From assembly GCA_023267975.1 (NCBI GenBank), contig JALNLA010000001.1, positions 62,001-126,000 on the forward strand: a DNA stretch of 64,000 nucleotides, read 5' to 3'. This document shows, piece by piece, positions 32,394 to 41,647 of the stretch. The position numbers and the translations under genes were made by a program. This DNA is from Candidatus Terraquivivens ruidianensis (GTDB lineage: Archaea > Thermoproteota > Nitrososphaeria_A > Caldarchaeales > Wolframiiraptoraceae). The notes below the pieces were generated by a model that worked only from the letters and a program-made list of their open reading frames with translations, had not been told where the DNA came from and ran no database searches. Position 1 is the stretch's first letter, and each line of letters begins with the position of its first letter.

Positions 32394-33923
32394 TTAACCC
32401 TTCGTCGCCTCTTCGAGGTCGTACTCCATATCCTTGGCTAATTCCTTCTTTATCTTGTCGGCTCCTTCTCCACTTCCCGATGCCTTGTTGAGCGTCTTGT
32501 CTATCTCCTTTTCGATTGGATCCCTTGAGCTGGCAAACTTTTTCGGCCACTTCGCCTTTAACCACTCTTCGTAGCCAGCCCACTTGAATGGTCCATACAG
32601 ACCTTGTGCCACATCCAGCCTATCTCTCTGAGCACCTCCGAGCCACATCTGAACAATCTTGAAATCCCTATAGTATTTCTCGAGGTCCATCTCGAACACG
32701 TAACCATACGAGCCCATGAGTTCCATGGCTTTGTTAGCGCAGAACATGGCAGCCTCGCCAGCGAAGGAGCGTGCCGTTGAAAATTTCGCGGTCATGTGAG
32801 GGCTCCAAAGCTCGCCGTATATCTCTGGGTGCATGACCTGCCAAGTAACCGACAGATAATACTGCCTAGCCAAGTCGACCATCCTGTACATATCAGCCAG
32901 AATGGACGCGAAGTATGACCTCTCTCTGACGGGCTTTCCTGCAATCTGTCTGCTCTTGGTCCACTCAAGGGCAATTTCTAAGCATGCCGTTGCAATTCCC
33001 GTGAGCCTTGCTGCGGCGGCCAATCTGCCTGCCCCAATAACGTATCCATGAATTATTTTAGCGCCGTTCCCCGGCTTAACGTCAACTCTGTACTTAGCTG
33101 GAACCTTAACGTTTTCGTACCATATCTCGACGTTCTCGTCGGTCATACAGAGCCCGCACTTTTTGTAAGGCAAGCCAAACTTAACACCCTCGACGTTGTA
33201 CGGATGGTACACCATACCCGCCGCATCCTCGCCCCTGCTTGGGTCCTCGGTCACGACAACCCAGTACCCGAGGTGCCCAGCAAACTTATCTGGCCATTTT
33301 TCGTGCCACTTATCCCAATACGATGGGTCTGCGGCCGGTCCAGGCCAAATCTTGTGTCCGTTCAATACCCAGAAATCTCCTTCCTTTTTAGCGATTACTG
33401 TGTTTAAGCACCTCAACTCTAGGGCCGGGTCTTCTATGTTCGCACCGCCTTCGGGCTCGCTGATGTTTACGCATGAGATGTACGGAGTATTGTCAGTCAG
33501 CTTGGGCGCGAACTCTTTGAGCAAATCTTCCCTAACTTGCACCCTGTTGTACATGAACGACACTATCCAATGCGTTTTGCCTACCAAGGTCGCTAACCCG
33601 ACGTCGCCCCGGGATAGCTCTTCGTTGATCATGTACCTGACTATCGGCGATAGAGCCAGACCGCCATACTCGCTAGGTAAGTTTGAGATGGTTAACCCTA
33701 GCTGATGACATTTGTGATACAGCTCGAACAGTGTCTTGTGCGCCAATTCCTCGTCGCGGTGCCACCCACCCTCTAAATTCTGTCTGTTAGGTAAGACTTC
33801 CCTGTCGACGAACTCTCGTATCCTTTTAGCCATTATAACCTCTTCTTCGGTGCAAAAACATCTAGGATACTTGTGCTCCGGCGTTAAAAGGAGGTAATTC
33901 GCCTCGGTCGACATGACTCTCAC
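32394..33923 (-). CDS. Acyl-CoA dehydrogenase family protein with an altered active site
   Basis: A 509-residue flavoprotein; a start at 33911 ('MSTEANYLL') is an alternative. It has the acyl-CoA dehydrogenase layout: N-terminal helical domain, FAD strand 'ISCVNISEPEGGANIEDP', beta-domain with 'WVLNGHKIWPGPA', and C-terminal helices 'ACLEIALEWTKSRQIAGKPV' and 'AMELMGSYGYVFEMDLEKYYRDFKIVQMWLGG'. The usual catalytic Glu of 'Y-E-G-T' aligns with Leu here ('WLGG'), and the alternative Glu site before 'RL' is Gly. It may be a non-canonical or inactive relative. It is convergent with the nuclease gene (15 bp gap). Confidence 0.82.
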   Translation of the reverse strand: MRVMSTEANYLLLTPEHKYPRCFCTEEEVIMAKRIREFVDREVLPNRQNLEGGWHRDEELAHKTLFELYHKCHQLGLTISNLPSEYGGLALSPIVRYMINEELSRGDVGLATLVGKTHWIVSFMYNRVQVREDLLKEFAPKLTDNTPYISCVNISEPEGGANIEDPALELRCLNTVIAKKEGDFWVLNGHKIWPGPAADPSYWDKWHEKWPDKFAGHLGYWVVVTEDPSRGEDAAGMVYHPYNVEGVKFGLPYKKCGLCMTDENVEIWYENVKVPAKYRVDVKPGNGAKIIHGYVIGAGRLAAAARLTGIATACLEIALEWTKSRQIAGKPVRERSYFASILADMYRMVDLARQYYLSVTWQVMHPEIYGELWSPHMTAKFSTARSFAGEAAMFCANKAMELMGSYGYVFEMDLEKYYRDFKIVQMWLGGAQRDRLDVAQGLYGPFKWAGYEEWLKAKWPKKFASSRDPIEKEIDKTLNKASGSGEGADKIKKELAKDMEYDLEEATKG

Positions 33924-34093
33924 TTAAATTTTTGTGCAAAATTATAAAGCTTACGTTAGTATGTTAAATGGTACTCTCATAAGTTTGAAGGCCTTCAAAG
34001 TAATTTATACGGAGACCGTGTTATGCTGTCAATGACTTGTAGCTAAGCGAGTGAAGCCCGAAATCCTCTACCATTATCCTACTTACGGATGCG

Positions 34094-35305
34094 CTAAAGC
34101 TTTGCTGTCTTCTCCCTGAAGCTGAAGGCTGGCGATACCGAAGTTACGGCCAGGGAGCTGAACAGCAACATTGCGGCAGGTATGTAAATGCTCCAGACGA
34201 AGTTGCCGGTTAGGTCCCTCAGTAGACCCGTGAGCCAAGGAGATATCAGCGACCCGGTAAAGTGTATGCCATTCATCAGACCGAAGGCCGTTCCGTGAAG
34301 CCTGCTGGGAACCATCTCCTGCAACATGGCGTAGAGCGGGGCTACAAAACCCCAGTAGAGTAGACTGATCACCGCGTAAAACGCTATCAGCAAGATCGGG
34401 TTCGAGTTTATGGACAGAGCGTAACCGAACAAGAATAAGAATACCGACATGATGGTTATATCTAAGACGGTTATCAGCTTCCTCCTCACACCCTTCTTTT
34501 TCAGGGCATCACTCAGGTAGCCCATGGATATTAGGCTTGGAACCGCCGCCATCCCTATGATGGATGCCAGCAGCGACGATGTAGTAATATCACCTATGCC
34601 CATCTCCATGAACATCGTCGGAGCCCATGTGGCTAAGACCCAGAAGGCATATATGCACGGTATGCCAGCAAGGCACACGAACAAGAAGTCCCTATTTCTA
34701 AGTAGCTCCGAGAACGATCTCAGGCTGTCGTTTCCATTCGAAGGCGTACCCTTGAGTACTATAAACATCATGATAGAGACGATGAAGGAAGGTATCGCAA
34801 AGAGCACGAACATCCACCTCCATCCCATCAACGACGTTATCAGGCCACCTAGGTACATACCTAGGACAGTTCCAAGACCTATGCCTATGAAGGATATACC
34901 TTGGCTTATCCCCGCGCTACCTTTCGGTGTATACGCCGCGACCGTGGGCCGGTCGTTACCGAAGTACAAGCCCTGAACGACGCCGGTTACCATCCTTGCC
35001 GCTAGGAACTGATGGAAACTGTTCACGAAGGCAGTAAAGATAGATATCAAGCCCCACAGCGCGCTGGATAGACTTAGCACGAGCCTCCGACCAAACCTAT
35101 CGCCTATCCATCCAGAAGGAAACTGTGCTGGAAGGTAGGCGTAGAAGTATGCAGTAACAAGAAGGCCTGCCTCTGTGTACGAAAGGTTAAACTCGTGTTT
35201 TATGTTCGCCAAGGCAGATGAGGGTGCCATTCTTATTATGTATATAGATATCCATCCAAGTATCATGACCAACCATACAGTGTGATAACGTTTCCAGCCA
35301 TGCAT
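34094..35305 (-). CDS. Major facilitator superfamily transporter
   Basis: A 403-residue protein with 12 predicted transmembrane helices. The MFS loop 2-3 motif is 'GWIGDRFGRRLVL' (about residues 64-76). 'NDRPTVAAYTPKGSAGISQGISFIGIGLGTVLG' resembles the anion:cation symporter group that imports organic acids. The substrate is unknown. It stands alone between the acyl-CoA dehydrogenase and the toxin-antitoxin island. Confidence 0.85.
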   Translation of the reverse strand: MHGWKRYHTVWLVMILGWISIYIIRMAPSSALANIKHEFNLSYTEAGLLVTAYFYAYLPAQFPSGWIGDRFGRRLVLSLSSALWGLISIFTAFVNSFHQFLAARMVTGVVQGLYFGNDRPTVAAYTPKGSAGISQGISFIGIGLGTVLGMYLGGLITSLMGWRWMFVLFAIPSFIVSIMMFIVLKGTPSNGNDSLRSFSELLRNRDFLFVCLAGIPCIYAFWVLATWAPTMFMEMGIGDITTSSLLASIIGMAAVPSLISMGYLSDALKKKGVRRKLITVLDITIMSVFLFLFGYALSINSNPILLIAFYAVISLLYWGFVAPLYAMLQEMVPSRLHGTAFGLMNGIHFTGSLISPWLTGLLRDLTGNFVWSIYIPAAMLLFSSLAVTSVSPAFSFREKTAKL

Positions 35306-35620
35306 TTTAAAGTACTCCGACTACCATCGAGTATATAGGTTTGATAAAGATCGATGATCCATGGTGCATGTCTTCATCAGCCTTGTGCTATGCTTGATAA
35401 GACCGTGTAAAGCAGTTACTTCGGCTTCGTCATCCAGCATTTGTACCCAGCCAACCTTCATCCTATAATTCCGTATAATTTAATAACGCTCGTGCTTCCT
35501 ACTTTGGAGACTAAAGCTATAATTATTACTATTTGAGTAGGAAAAGATCTAAAAAACTTCAACCTATTCCAAATCCATTATAATAAGAATGGGTAGGGAT
35601 TGTTCGACCTATTTGGTTAT
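35306..35620. other. Gene-free AT-rich gap
   Basis: This 315-bp stretch contains no credible ORF, tRNA or long repeat. Several TATA-like strings occur ('ccgtataatttaataac', about 35471-35487). It separates the transporter from the toxin-antitoxin island and may be remnant DNA of earlier insertions; nothing specific is recognised. Confidence 0.5.
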
Positions 35621-35977
35621 CTACCGGCGTGTTTTATCTGGTCTTATTTCTATCCAGTATCTTGATATGTCTTTATAGAAAGCATTGTTTAACTTTTTCT
35701 TTAATTCATAAGGTGTTAGTGGAATTATGTCGAAGCCTAGCTCTTGCGGAAGCATTCTTCTTACAAATTCAACTCTATCTATAAACTTCATGTTCTCAAA
35801 TGTCCTCGATATGATTACTACGTCGATATCACTATCAACTATGTGGTCTCCTCTAGCATAGCTACCAAAGAGGTATACGGTGGCTTCTAGCTCTTCAGCA
35901 ACATCTTTAAGAATTTCTAAAATCTTTTTACGAGCCTCTAATAATTTTTGTGACCTCATATACAACAACCTCGGCAA
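35621..35977 (-). CDS. mntA: MNT-type nucleotidyltransferase (antitoxin of HEPN/MNT pair 2)
   Basis: A 118-residue minimal nucleotidyltransferase with a complete GSx10DxD motif: G38-S39 and D50, D52 in 'LFGSYARGDHIVDSDIDVVII'. It overlaps the upstream HEPN gene by 50 bp. Its overall similarity to the pair near 15 kb is low outside the motif, so this looks like an independent acquisition rather than a recent duplication. A start at the internal ATG (35959, 'MRSQKLLE') is equally plausible. Confidence 0.84.
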   Translation of the reverse strand: MPRLLYMRSQKLLEARKKILEILKDVAEELEATVYLFGSYARGDHIVDSDIDVVIISRTFENMKFIDRVEFVRRMLPQELGFDIIPLTPYELKKKLNNAFYKDISRYWIEIRPDKTRR

Positions 35978-36320
35978 CTTCTATAGCTTCTATAGCCAGC
36001 TCCTTAGAAAGTTCTTCATGAGGCCTCTCAATACCTGCGTTAGGATATCTGGCCTGCGTGTAATAAGCTGATAACCTTGCAAGCCCACCTTCACTAACTT
36101 TAAGCTTTACAACCTCTTTAATCATCCTATAGAGCTTGACGAGGTCATGTCCACGTGGATACTCACCGATAACGTGTATAACTAGAGCCTTTAAAGCTTT
36201 CTCAGCAGCTTGCTGAGCTGCAAAACAAGCCCAACTATAATCACCTATCTCCAAGCTCTTCTTAGCATGCTTTAAATCAGCTTCAGAGCTATCAAGCCAA
36301 TCTACAACCTCATCTCTCAC
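35928..36320 (-). CDS. HEPN-domain protein (partner of MNT pair 2), RNase motif altered
   Basis: A 130-residue HEPN protein with the recognisable 'WLDSSEADLKHAKKSLEIGDYSWACFAAQQAAEKALKAL' helices. The region matching the R-x4-H motif of pair 1 reads 'RYPNAGIERPHEE': Arg is kept, but His is four residues later than the R-x4-6-H rule allows. It may not be an active RNase and could be an MNT substrate or regulatory subunit. Gene order is HEPN then MNT, overlapping. Confidence 0.82.
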   Translation of the reverse strand: MRDEVVDWLDSSEADLKHAKKSLEIGDYSWACFAAQQAAEKALKALVIHVIGEYPRGHDLVKLYRMIKEVVKLKVSEGGLARLSAYYTQARYPNAGIERPHEELSKELAIEAIEVAEVVVYEVTKIIRGS

Positions 36321-36584
36321 AGACGTAAATCATCAACCCCCCATACATAGTGACGTAAGCATAGTTAAAATCTTATACCTCATGCTCTAAACTTCATAGC
36401 ATTACAAAACCATACATGGTTATAATATCACTGCCCTTAATTGAAGTTAAGGGTGTAATGGATGATAAAGTCAGTAAAACCTTCGTTCGGTCCTAAATGC
36501 AAATTCTAACCACATATTAAGGCGAATTAATAATTCCTTAGTGGAGAATAATAATTTGAAAAGGGGTGTCTCTGGTCGGCGCAG

Positions 36585-36989
36585 TTATTCGATGCAACTC
36601 ACTTTTACGCCCTCGTTTGATGCTGTTCTAGCCTGAATACTATCGGCCGTCAGGAGCGCAGAGTTCTTAGCCTTAGAATAGACGATATATAGCGCATCGT
36701 AGACCGTGGTTCCTTTCTCAAGTGCGAATCTGACGGCCTCGTCAACGTATGCGGCCTCGCTCTCAACTTTCAAAGCGGCTCCGCAGAGGGTCTTTAGTGC
36801 CAGTAAGATCGAGTCAACCTCCTCAAGACCCATCTCGCCACGCCTATACCTCTTCAGCACGGCGTTACACGTCTCTTTGATGACCATGTCGATCGAGAGC
36901 GTTCCTTCCTTAAGCGCCTCCTCAACCACTTGCCAGCCGGGTTCCTTCAGCAAGAATTTAGTTAAGGCCGAGGCATCAATGACTATCAC
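36585..36989 (-). CDS. vapC: VapC-like PIN-domain toxin
   Basis: A 134-residue PIN RNase: the first Asp in 'MIVIDASALTKFLLKE' (D5), a conserved Glu in 'DMVIKETCNAVLKRYR', and acidic residues in 'TTVYDALYIVYSKAKNSALLTAD'. VapC toxins cleave tRNA or rRNA and are held inactive by VapB. The start overlaps the upstream antitoxin gene by 14 bp. Confidence 0.9.
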   Translation of the reverse strand: MIVIDASALTKFLLKEPGWQVVEEALKEGTLSIDMVIKETCNAVLKRYRRGEMGLEEVDSILLALKTLCGAALKVESEAAYVDEAVRFALEKGTTVYDALYIVYSKAKNSALLTADSIQARTASNEGVKVSCIE

Positions 36990-37203
36990 GGTCCTCCCTC
37001 ACCAGCTGCGTCGCCGTACCTATAGTAGCTGGCTTCACTTTCTCGAGAAGCTTGACGGCCTCTTCAACGGCCTGCTTTCTTTCCAGCTCCTCTAGCTTCG
37101 CTATTATGGCCCTCCTAATCTCCTCCGGCCAGTCAACGACGCCCTTATACTTCTTCATCCTCTCCTTAATCGATTTGTGAACTTTAACGCTGATGACGGA
37201 CAT
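36976..37203 (-). CDS. vapB: VapB-like antitoxin
   Basis: A 75-residue protein: the N-terminal 'MSVISVKVHKSIKERMKKY' is a beta-strand and helix of the ribbon-helix-helix type used for DNA binding, followed by a charged C-terminal tail that should wrap VapC. Upstream, 'aggtataccaatagggtatacct' (about 37205-37227, minus-strand promoter side) contains inverted copies of GGTATACC, a likely operator bound by the VapBC complex. Confidence 0.85.
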   Translation of the reverse strand: MSVISVKVHKSIKERMKKYKGVVDWPEEIRRAIIAKLEELERKQAVEEAVKLLEKVKPATIGTATQLVREDRDSH

Positions 37204-37205
37204 CT

Positions 37206-37228
37206 TAGGTATACCAATAGGGTATACC
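37206..37228. promoter_or_regulatory. Repeated GGTATACC elements at the vapBC promoter
   Basis: Two near-identical palindromic units, 'aggtatacc' at about 37205-37213 and 'gggtatacct' at about 37219-37228, flank 'aatag'. Together they form an imperfect inverted repeat immediately upstream of vapB. Such sites are typical autoregulatory operators of RHH antitoxins. Confidence 0.55.
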
Positions 37229-37426
37229 TATTATAAATATTTTTTGGTAAACCAGCTAACAACCACATTCATACCATCTTCGATATAATGGTTCACCCGA
37301 ATGCCCTCACAGCTTGCGGTTAACAAACGTTTGGCGCTGATGTGACACAGGATAGAGGAAATCAATTGATAGTCCTATGAATGCTTAGAAAAACATTATT
37401 AATCTGGGAATAGATAGTGCGGTGAT

Positions 37427-37999
37427 ATGGGTAAGATTAGACCCGTAGAGGTATCTGAACAAGTTTTGGAAGATTATATTATGGAGAACCCCGATGATGT
37501 TGAGGAAGATTTTAAGGTGGTGGATAAGCAATGGCCCACTGACAGCGGTCCTCTAGATATTCTTGGAGTGGATGGCGAGGGGATCCTCGTCATCATTGAA
37601 CTGAAGGCTAAAGAAGATGATGGGCAGTTAATACAAGGTTTAAGGTATTATGATTACGTTGCATCTAACATTGCAAGTATAGTAAAACACTTAGAAAATA
37701 GGCATATTCCTGTCTCAGAGGAGGAACCTAGGCTTATGTTAATAGCACCTTCCTTTTCTCGAACGCTGGTGAGAGTTGCCAAGTATGTTGATGTAGATTT
37801 GGATTTAAAGGAATATCAGGCATTCAAACTACCCTCAAATGAGATAGAGATTGTTTTTAAGAGTATTGAAATAGAGGAGAGAAAAGAGCCGAAGATATAT
37901 CCAACCTTAGAGGAGAAACTAAACATCATAGAGAAAGAAGATATGCGAGATTTGGCAAGGAGCTTCTTAGAAGAATTAAAAAACTTGGATGTGAGCTAA
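37427..37999 (+). CDS. PD-(D/E)xK nuclease, NucS/DUF91-like
   Basis: A 190-residue protein with a compact restriction-endonuclease core: 'E15', then 'GPLDILGVDGEGILVIIELKAK' giving D44 and E58-x-K60, and a following helix 'QLIQGLRYYDYVAS'. This matches the catalytic half of NucS-type and DUF91-like nucleases that cut branched or mismatched DNA. The C-terminal part (about 130-190) is helical and charged. The next gene starts 2 bp after the stop, so they form one unit. The AT-rich composition and the neighbouring toxin-antitoxin genes suggest acquired defence DNA. Confidence 0.75.
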   Translation: MGKIRPVEVSEQVLEDYIMENPDDVEEDFKVVDKQWPTDSGPLDILGVDGEGILVIIELKAKEDDGQLIQGLRYYDYVASNIASIVKHLENRHIPVSEEEPRLMLIAPSFSRTLVRVAKYVDVDLDLKEYQAFKLPSNEIEIVFKSIEIEERKEPKIYPTLEEKLNIIEKEDMRDLARSFLEELKNLDVS

Positions 38000-38001
38000 A
38001 A

Positions 38002-38208
38002 ATGGTTCATGATGAATGGATAAGCTTAAAGTACGCTGGAAAAAGGGTCGCAACCATAGGGTGCAAAAAGAAATTTTTCGTAATTGAGGCACCAACAGAA
38101 AAAGGTTGGAAAAGGTTTAGAATACAGACTAAATTAGACTATGAAAACTATCTTAACGCGTTGAAAGAAAGAATGAAAAGTATCGGAGGTTTCCAGACAG
38201 GTACGTGA
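38002..38208 (+). CDS. Small partner of the PD-(D/E)xK nuclease
   Basis: A 68-residue basic, beta-rich protein ('EWISLKYAGKRVATIGCKKKFFVIEAPTEKGWKRF') starting 2 bp after the nuclease stop. It resembles the small DUF5655-like DNA-binding tail often fused to such nucleases, here encoded separately. It has no catalytic motif of its own; a DNA-binding subunit is the best guess. Confidence 0.6.
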   Translation: MVHDEWISLKYAGKRVATIGCKKKFFVIEAPTEKGWKRFRIQTKLDYENYLNALKERMKSIGGFQTGT

Positions 38209-38304
38209 CCTTAATCTCATCAGCAAGCACATACCAACAATCTTGACGTCTAGGTCTACTTATTACTAGGAGGGCTACATTAAGAAGAATTCCTGAAGAT
38301 TACG

Positions 38305-39603
38305 TTACTCATACCGTAAAGCCTCGATAGGTGTTAACTTTGCAGCCCTCCATGCGGGCAATAGTCCTGCCAAGATACCTATCAACACAGCAAGTAGTAA
38401 AGTAGTTATGATTAACTCAGGCGTAATTATAGGACTCACAGATAGCTGAGGCTGTCCGAGGCCGGCAGACATACCGTACTGTCGAGTCCCTACCGTGCTG
38501 GCAGGTGCGCCTGTCATCCCGAGTCCACCTCTGAAAAAGTACATCACCATGTATGAGCCTACAGAGCCGACGGATATTCCAATTAAACCACCTATCAGGC
38601 CTATCATCATGGATTCCATGATGAATAGCAGCATGACGTCTTTGGTCTTGAAGCCAAGAGCTTTTAGCAGACCTATCTCCCTAACCCTCTCCGTTACCGA
38701 GGTGAACATCGTCGTCATTATACCTAAAAAAGCAACGATTAAGGACATGGATGCTATCGACCCCATAAACGTGCTCACAGAGTTCATTATCGAGCTGACA
38801 GACTCTGTAATTGTACTTATGCTGACTACTCTTATCCCTTCGCCGTACCTCTCTACGATTGCATTTTGGATAATTTCCACCATCTCAACGCTTTCTGCCT
38901 TTATAAATAGCCCGGAGTAGCTCTTTCTTCCTGTTAGCAACTCACCAACCTTAACGGGTACGAATATGGAGACGTCTGGGTTTAAGAAGAATCCCTGGCC
39001 ATAGTATGTGAGAGTTCCCTTAACCAGGAAGCTTCTGGAGGAGCTAGTCTGTGTACCTCCCGAGAGTCTCGTGGTCGTTATAACTAGCGAGTCTCCAACT
39101 TTAATGCTTGGCATGGAGGGGTCAGTCGGGTTAGCAACGCTAAAACCTACAATACAAGAACTTCCAGAATTCGTTGATAGCGTATCAGTGCCCTCAACCA
39201 AAGATATTCCTGGAAACATCTTCTCCAAATTATAGAAATCTAGTGCTATCACGGTGTAGGAGGCAGGCTCTATGGTTACTGACTTCCCCCCAATCCTAAC
39301 CTCCCCAGAGGCTATTGAGTAATAAGGTATGATGTCCCTAACACCTTCTATTGATAGCATCTCCCTCACCATTTTGTCGTCAATGTTCACAGAGGTCCTT
39401 CCAAAGCCGCCGGTTATGAGGAGCGTTTCCACACCCATCTTTGATATCTGAGAGGATATTGAGTGGCTCAGTCCTTGTGTCGCTGATATTAGGGAAACTA
39501 TGACGGCAGGACCTATGACAACACCAAGTATCGTAAGTATCGTCCTCAGCTTCCTATCCCTTAACGCCATGATAGCCAGATGAACAATATCAAGAAGCTT
39601 CAA
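38305..39603 (-). CDS. FtsX/MacB-like ABC transporter permease
   Basis: A 432-residue permease: TM1 near residues 17-42 ('LGVVIGPAVIVSLISA'), a large extracytoplasmic domain (about 45-280), then three C-terminal helices with the FtsX core 'VREIGLLKALGFKTKDVMLLFIMES' and the end 'LLPAWRAAKLTPIEALRYE'. This is the MacB four-helix topology used for mechanotransmission across one membrane. It is the last gene of a three-gene unit with an extracellular subunit (14-bp overlap) and an ATPase. Confidence 0.9.
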   Translation of the reverse strand: MKLLDIVHLAIMALRDRKLRTILTILGVVIGPAVIVSLISATQGLSHSISSQISKMGVETLLITGGFGRTSVNIDDKMVREMLSIEGVRDIIPYYSIASGEVRIGGKSVTIEPASYTVIALDFYNLEKMFPGISLVEGTDTLSTNSGSSCIVGFSVANPTDPSMPSIKVGDSLVITTTRLSGGTQTSSSRSFLVKGTLTYYGQGFFLNPDVSIFVPVKVGELLTGRKSYSGLFIKAESVEMVEIIQNAIVERYGEGIRVVSISTITESVSSIMNSVSTFMGSIASMSLIVAFLGIMTTMFTSVTERVREIGLLKALGFKTKDVMLLFIMESMMIGLIGGLIGISVGSVGSYMVMYFFRGGLGMTGAPASTVGTRQYGMSAGLGQPQLSVSPIITPELIITTLLLAVLIGILAGLLPAWRAAKLTPIEALRYE

Positions 39604-41647
39604 GGTCCTTTCCCTTCTTTAACATAGAGAGCTTCTTTCTGTATCTGATAAGCAGAACAGCTTGCACCACTATAACTACAACGAACACGATGGGCAGAAT
39701 GTACCCTAGCCCGGCGAGGGGCGATGTCTGTTGTGTCATAGGTCTTGTAATTAGTGTTGTTACCGGTAGTTGTTGTCCTTCTACAACTCTAATATTAATG
39801 GGGCTCGTAATCTTGTGTAATTCACCATAACTGTCTTGGTAAGTTACTACTAGGCTTATGTTATAGGCCCCTGGACTAGCATCCTTTGCAACATCTAAGG
39901 ATACGCTGAAGGATACTGTCGCATAGGGGTCTATGTCTCCTATGTAATAGTTAGAGAGGGATGTTATGACGAAGGGCTTTCCAGCAAAAACACTTACATC
40001 GCTTACCTTTGCGGTTGTACCTCCTCTGTTTAATATCTCACCTACTATGTCTATCGTATCCCCAGCTGAGAATCTTTCTTTACTGATCTCTAAAGATTTG
40101 AACGTAAGATCTATTGTTCCCTTAGCGATGAAGCTTAGTGGTAAAGTTTCTTCTTTTCTCATACCATAAGAATTCCTGTATTCTACGTTCAGTTTAGCTT
40201 GGTAAATTGTCTCTTGAGCTGATGGCGATACAATTAAGACAAATTTTATAGTTGCAACATCTCCGGGATTAAGATTATCAAAGAACTCCGACGTGGTATT
40301 AGATAACACGCTAATGGGTAAACCGGATACATCCAAAGATGCCTTAAGGGATGGTATAGGTTCATCGTTCAGATTCTGTATCTTAACGAGTGCCTCATTC
40401 TTCATTCCAATTCTTAACGGGTTCCCTTCGACCCATACTGCTAAGCCCTTTGTGCTTTTCTCTATGATGGTTACTATTAGGTTTCGCGTCTCGGTGTATA
40501 AGTTACCCTTTATATCCTTGTATGATATCGTGAGAGATATTGGGTAGGTGCCTTCAGAGGTAATAGGAGAAACTTGTAAGAGCGGTGATAGTTCTAACTT
40601 TTCACCAGCTGGCAAGTATGGGGTCTTAAAGATCTCTCCTGATAGCACAGTTATCTGTTGTGTGCTTGGGGAGAACTTAATCTCTAAGCTGGAGAAGGGC
40701 GCAGTACCGTTATTTATTAACGATACCCTTGGACTGATTGTTGAACCAGGACTTGACGTTGGGTGTTCCATATATATGAATAGCTCGCCCTTACCCTCAA
40801 GGACTACGGGTATCTGGATAACCTGGGTCTTTTTAGTTCCCCAGTGGTTATAGTACTCAAGTTGAAGGAGCGCCGTGTAAGTACCAAGCACAGCATCTTC
40901 CGCTACGTTAACATTAAACCTTAGCGTGAGGGGGCTGTTTGGCTGAACTGTTCCACTTATGAAAGCCCTTGCCTCGCTACCTCCGGTTGCGTTTGTGAAT
41001 GGCCAGCTTAGCATAAGCCTTCCAACAACATCGGACATCAAGTTCTGCGATGGGTTATGGAGTGTGATAGCTAAGCTCATACCTCTTGAGCCAGGTCCTG
41101 CCGATGCCTTCAGACCATCACTTTCCCAAGAAACATCAATAACATCCAATGCTGGAAGTTGCCAGACCTTTATCTTTATCGGTATGCTGATCGTGTATCT
41201 TGGTGTATCCCAAGTTCCACACTTGTAGTAGTTGACAGCTAGTATGGCATCATAAACCCCTGGCTCAACATGCTCGTCTATGTTTAACCTAAACTGCATC
41301 GTTATCGCACTACCAAAGGGAAGGGAGCCCGCATAATAACTCATAGCTTCATCGGATTCCGTAACGCTTCTGAATGGGTACTCTTTAAATGGGTAACCCC
41401 TTAGAGTTGCAGTTATGCCGCACATAACGAAGTCGCTCTCTAGCTTATCTGGTATCCTCATATTCTGGATTGTGATGCTCAATCTTGCATCTTTATCACC
41501 TGGAGTAGCTATCCAAGGGTCGCTTGGAGTCCCCCAAAGAACCTCCACTACTTCTACGTATGCTCCCTCGACAGCTACGACTGATATTGAAGCGATTATT
41601 GCAAGGCACAATATTACATAAGTAACAAAAGCATATCTCTTATCCAC
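39590..41647 (-). CDS. Secreted, membrane-anchored Ig-like repeat subunit of the ABC exporter
   Basis: A 685-residue protein with an N-terminal signal ('YVILCLAIIASISVVAVEGAY'), several beta-sandwich repeats of the NEW3/CARDB type (recurring 'L-x-N-x-G-x-x-x-A/P...P-G-x-Y'), for example 'VSLINNGTAPFSSLEIKF' and 'GEILNRGGTTAKVSDVSVFAG', and a C-terminal TM helix (about 645-668) with basic cytoplasmic tail. It should stand on the outer face of the membrane. Being sandwiched between the ATPase and permease genes with overlaps (8 and 14 bp) argues that it is part of the exporter or its cargo-handling periplasmic component. Confidence 0.8.
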   Translation of the reverse strand: MDKRYAFVTYVILCLAIIASISVVAVEGAYVEVVEVLWGTPSDPWIATPGDKDARLSITIQNMRIPDKLESDFVMCGITATLRGYPFKEYPFRSVTESDEAMSYYAGSLPFGSAITMQFRLNIDEHVEPGVYDAILAVNYYKCGTWDTPRYTISIPIKIKVWQLPALDVIDVSWESDGLKASAGPGSRGMSLAITLHNPSQNLMSDVVGRLMLSWPFTNATGGSEARAFISGTVQPNSPLTLRFNVNVAEDAVLGTYTALLQLEYYNHWGTKKTQVIQIPVVLEGKGELFIYMEHPTSSPGSTISPRVSLINNGTAPFSSLEIKFSPSTQQITVLSGEIFKTPYLPAGEKLELSPLLQVSPITSEGTYPISLTISYKDIKGNLYTETRNLIVTIIEKSTKGLAVWVEGNPLRIGMKNEALVKIQNLNDEPIPSLKASLDVSGLPISVLSNTTSEFFDNLNPGDVATIKFVLIVSPSAQETIYQAKLNVEYRNSYGMRKEETLPLSFIAKGTIDLTFKSLEISKERFSAGDTIDIVGEILNRGGTTAKVSDVSVFAGKPFVITSLSNYYIGDIDPYATVSFSVSLDVAKDASPGAYNISLVVTYQDSYGELHKITSPINIRVVEGQQLPVTTLITRPMTQQTSPLAGLGYILPIVFVVVIVVQAVLLIRYRKKLSMLKKGKDLEAS

